Source of the DNA: Methanosaeta sp. UBA80
Lineage (GTDB): Archaea > Halobacteriota > Methanosarcinia > Methanotrichales > Methanotrichaceae
Assembly (NCBI GenBank): GCA_002505805.1
Contig: DAWB01000201.1
Location: forward strand, 13,909-19,270
DNA length: 5,362 nt
Direction: 5' to 3'
Shown here: piece after piece, positions 5,016 through 5,362 of the stretch
Layout: each line of letters opens with the position of its first letter
Position numbering within the stretch: position 1 is the stretch's first letter
Position numbers and translations under genes: made by a program
The notes under the pieces: generated by a model
The model's database searches: none
Seen by the model: the letters and a program-made list of their open reading frames with translations, nothing else
What the model was told of the DNA's origin: nothing

Positions 5016-5040
5016 AAAAATTAATTAAACTCTTCTTTAG

Positions 5041-5068
5041 TTGATCAAGTGTATTTGATCATGATCAA
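5041..5068. promoter_or_regulatory. Palindromic operator-like cluster (TTGATC half-sites)
   Basis: TTGATCAA (5041-5048) and TTGATCATGATCAA (5055-5068) are both perfect palindromes, six bases apart. They lie between the divergent 61-aa gene and the transporter gene, 35 bases before the latter's TATA-like box. Position and symmetry suggest a dimeric regulator site; which regulator cannot be told from sequence. Confidence 0.5.
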
Positions 5069-5136
5069 TCTCTTTTCATAATGGATTCAATTCGACCAAA
5101 TACTATTTAAGGCTTCATTTAAATCAAATGCACTTG
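5046..5136. repeat. Inverted copies of a CAAGTGYATTTGATY element flanking the promoter
   Basis: CAAGTGTATTTGATC at 5046-5060 recurs on the opposite strand at 5136-5122 as CAAGTGCATTTGATT (13 of 15 identical). A shorter copy, GACCAAATAC at 5094-5103, matches the complement of the first in nine of ten bases and abuts the TATA-like box. This is a likely regulator-binding element present two to three times. Confidence 0.5.
5103..5110 (+). promoter_or_regulatory. Candidate TATA box for the ABC-transporter binding protein gene
   Basis: CTATTTAA lies 54 bases before the ATG at 5165, so a start of transcription near 5132-5136 would leave a leader of about 30 bases. It is flanked by copies of the repeated element, which could let a bound regulator block TBP/TFB or help recruit them. 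Confidence 0.5.
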
Positions 5137-5154
5137 AAAAAAGACAAATTAATT

Positions 5155-5160
5155 GGTGAT
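5155..5160 (+). promoter_or_regulatory. Ribosome binding site of the binding-protein gene
   Basis: GGTGAT, four A residues, then ATG 5165. It matches the archaeal 16S tail and supports this ATG over the in-frame ATG two codons later. Confidence 0.75.
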
Positions 5161-5164
5161 AAAA

Positions 5165-5362
5165 ATGAGAATGATTGCCTGGTTGATTGTGCTCGCCCTG
5201 CTGATGGCCCCGTCATTTGCTGAGGAGCAGAAGATCTCTATTACCGACGAAGACGGCCGGAATGTAACCGTGGCTAAGAATCCCGGCAGCATTGTCTGCC
5301 TCTCACCAGGTGCTGCAGAAGTAGTATATGCTCTGGGGGAATCAGATCGGATAATTGCCGTT
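5165..5362 (+). CDS. Secreted metal-chelate/corrinoid ABC-transporter substrate-binding protein, partial (N-terminal 66 aa)
   Basis: Only the first 66 codons are in the window. Residues 1-19 are a signal peptide (MRMIAWLIVLALLMAPSFA, cut near SFA|EE). The rest follows the opening of the Peripla_BP_2 family (FepB/BtuF/FhuD-like): ITDEDGRNVTV (26-36), then SIVCLSPGAAEVVYALG (42-58) and DRIIAV (61-66). In this family the protein captures Fe(III)-siderophore, heme, cobalamin or related complexes outside the cell and passes them to a permease and ATPase. Those genes would be expected just past the right edge, but that is inference. No lipobox is visible, so membrane attachment, if any, must be C-terminal. 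The substrate cannot be told from this part. Control by the palindromes and repeats upstream, perhaps responding to metal or cofactor supply, is plausible. Confidence 0.85.
   Translation, partial: MRMIAWLIVLALLMAPSFAEEQKISITDEDGRNVTVAKNPGSIVCLSPGAAEVVYALGESDRIIAV

Noticed and set aside
1..5362. tRNA, rRNA, CRISPR array, insertion sequence or attachment site
   Set aside because: No cloverleaf, conserved rRNA segment, regularly spaced repeats, transposase sequence or terminal inverted repeats were seen on either strand.

Overview
The window looks archaeal and probably comes from an aceticlastic-type methanogen. Methanothrix (Methanosaeta) is my best guess, from general style rather than a marker gene. 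The supporting signs are Shine-Dalgarno (SD) sites matching the archaeal 16S tail (GGAGGTGAT, AAGGAGG, GGTGAT), AT-rich TATA-like boxes in short intergenic regions, a T-rich termination tract, and exported proteins rich in N-glycosylation sequons. Every substantial gene except the last, cut-off one is on the minus strand.

Positions 1-3783 (minus) hold an operon-like run of exported PQQ_2/WD40-like beta-propeller proteins. Reading from 3783 downwards, the first gene would be a 788-codon, two-propeller protein, but an in-frame TGA at 3061-3063 cuts it into a 240-residue fragment with a signal peptide and a 547-codon remainder. Next come a 401-residue secreted propeller (start overlapping the previous stop, TAATG) and a third, partial propeller protein (overlap GTGA) that runs off the left edge. 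The 401-residue protein and the second propeller of the broken gene are tandem duplicates: by hand count 167 of 245 aligned residues are identical over the C-terminal two thirds.

Positions 3784-4105 are intergenic, with a T-rich terminator for the next gene and candidate promoter elements for the propeller operon. A 90-residue acidic protein of unknown function follows (4106-4378, minus); its leader contains a clear inverted repeat. Positions 4379-4744 hold that leader and a doubtful small plus-strand ORF. A 61-residue protein (4745-4930, minus) has a small all-beta, Sm/LSm-like appearance.

From 4931 to 5164 lies a divergent control region with a perfect 14-bp palindrome and repeated copies of a CAAGTGYATTTGATY-type element around a TATA-like box. 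This precedes the start of a plus-strand gene for a secreted metal-chelate or corrinoid ABC-transporter binding protein (5165 to the right edge). The two halves of the window do not form one obvious pathway. What they share is export: surface propellers on one side, a substrate-binding protein on the other. The strongest oddities are the in-frame TGA and the repeated operator-like element before the transporter gene.
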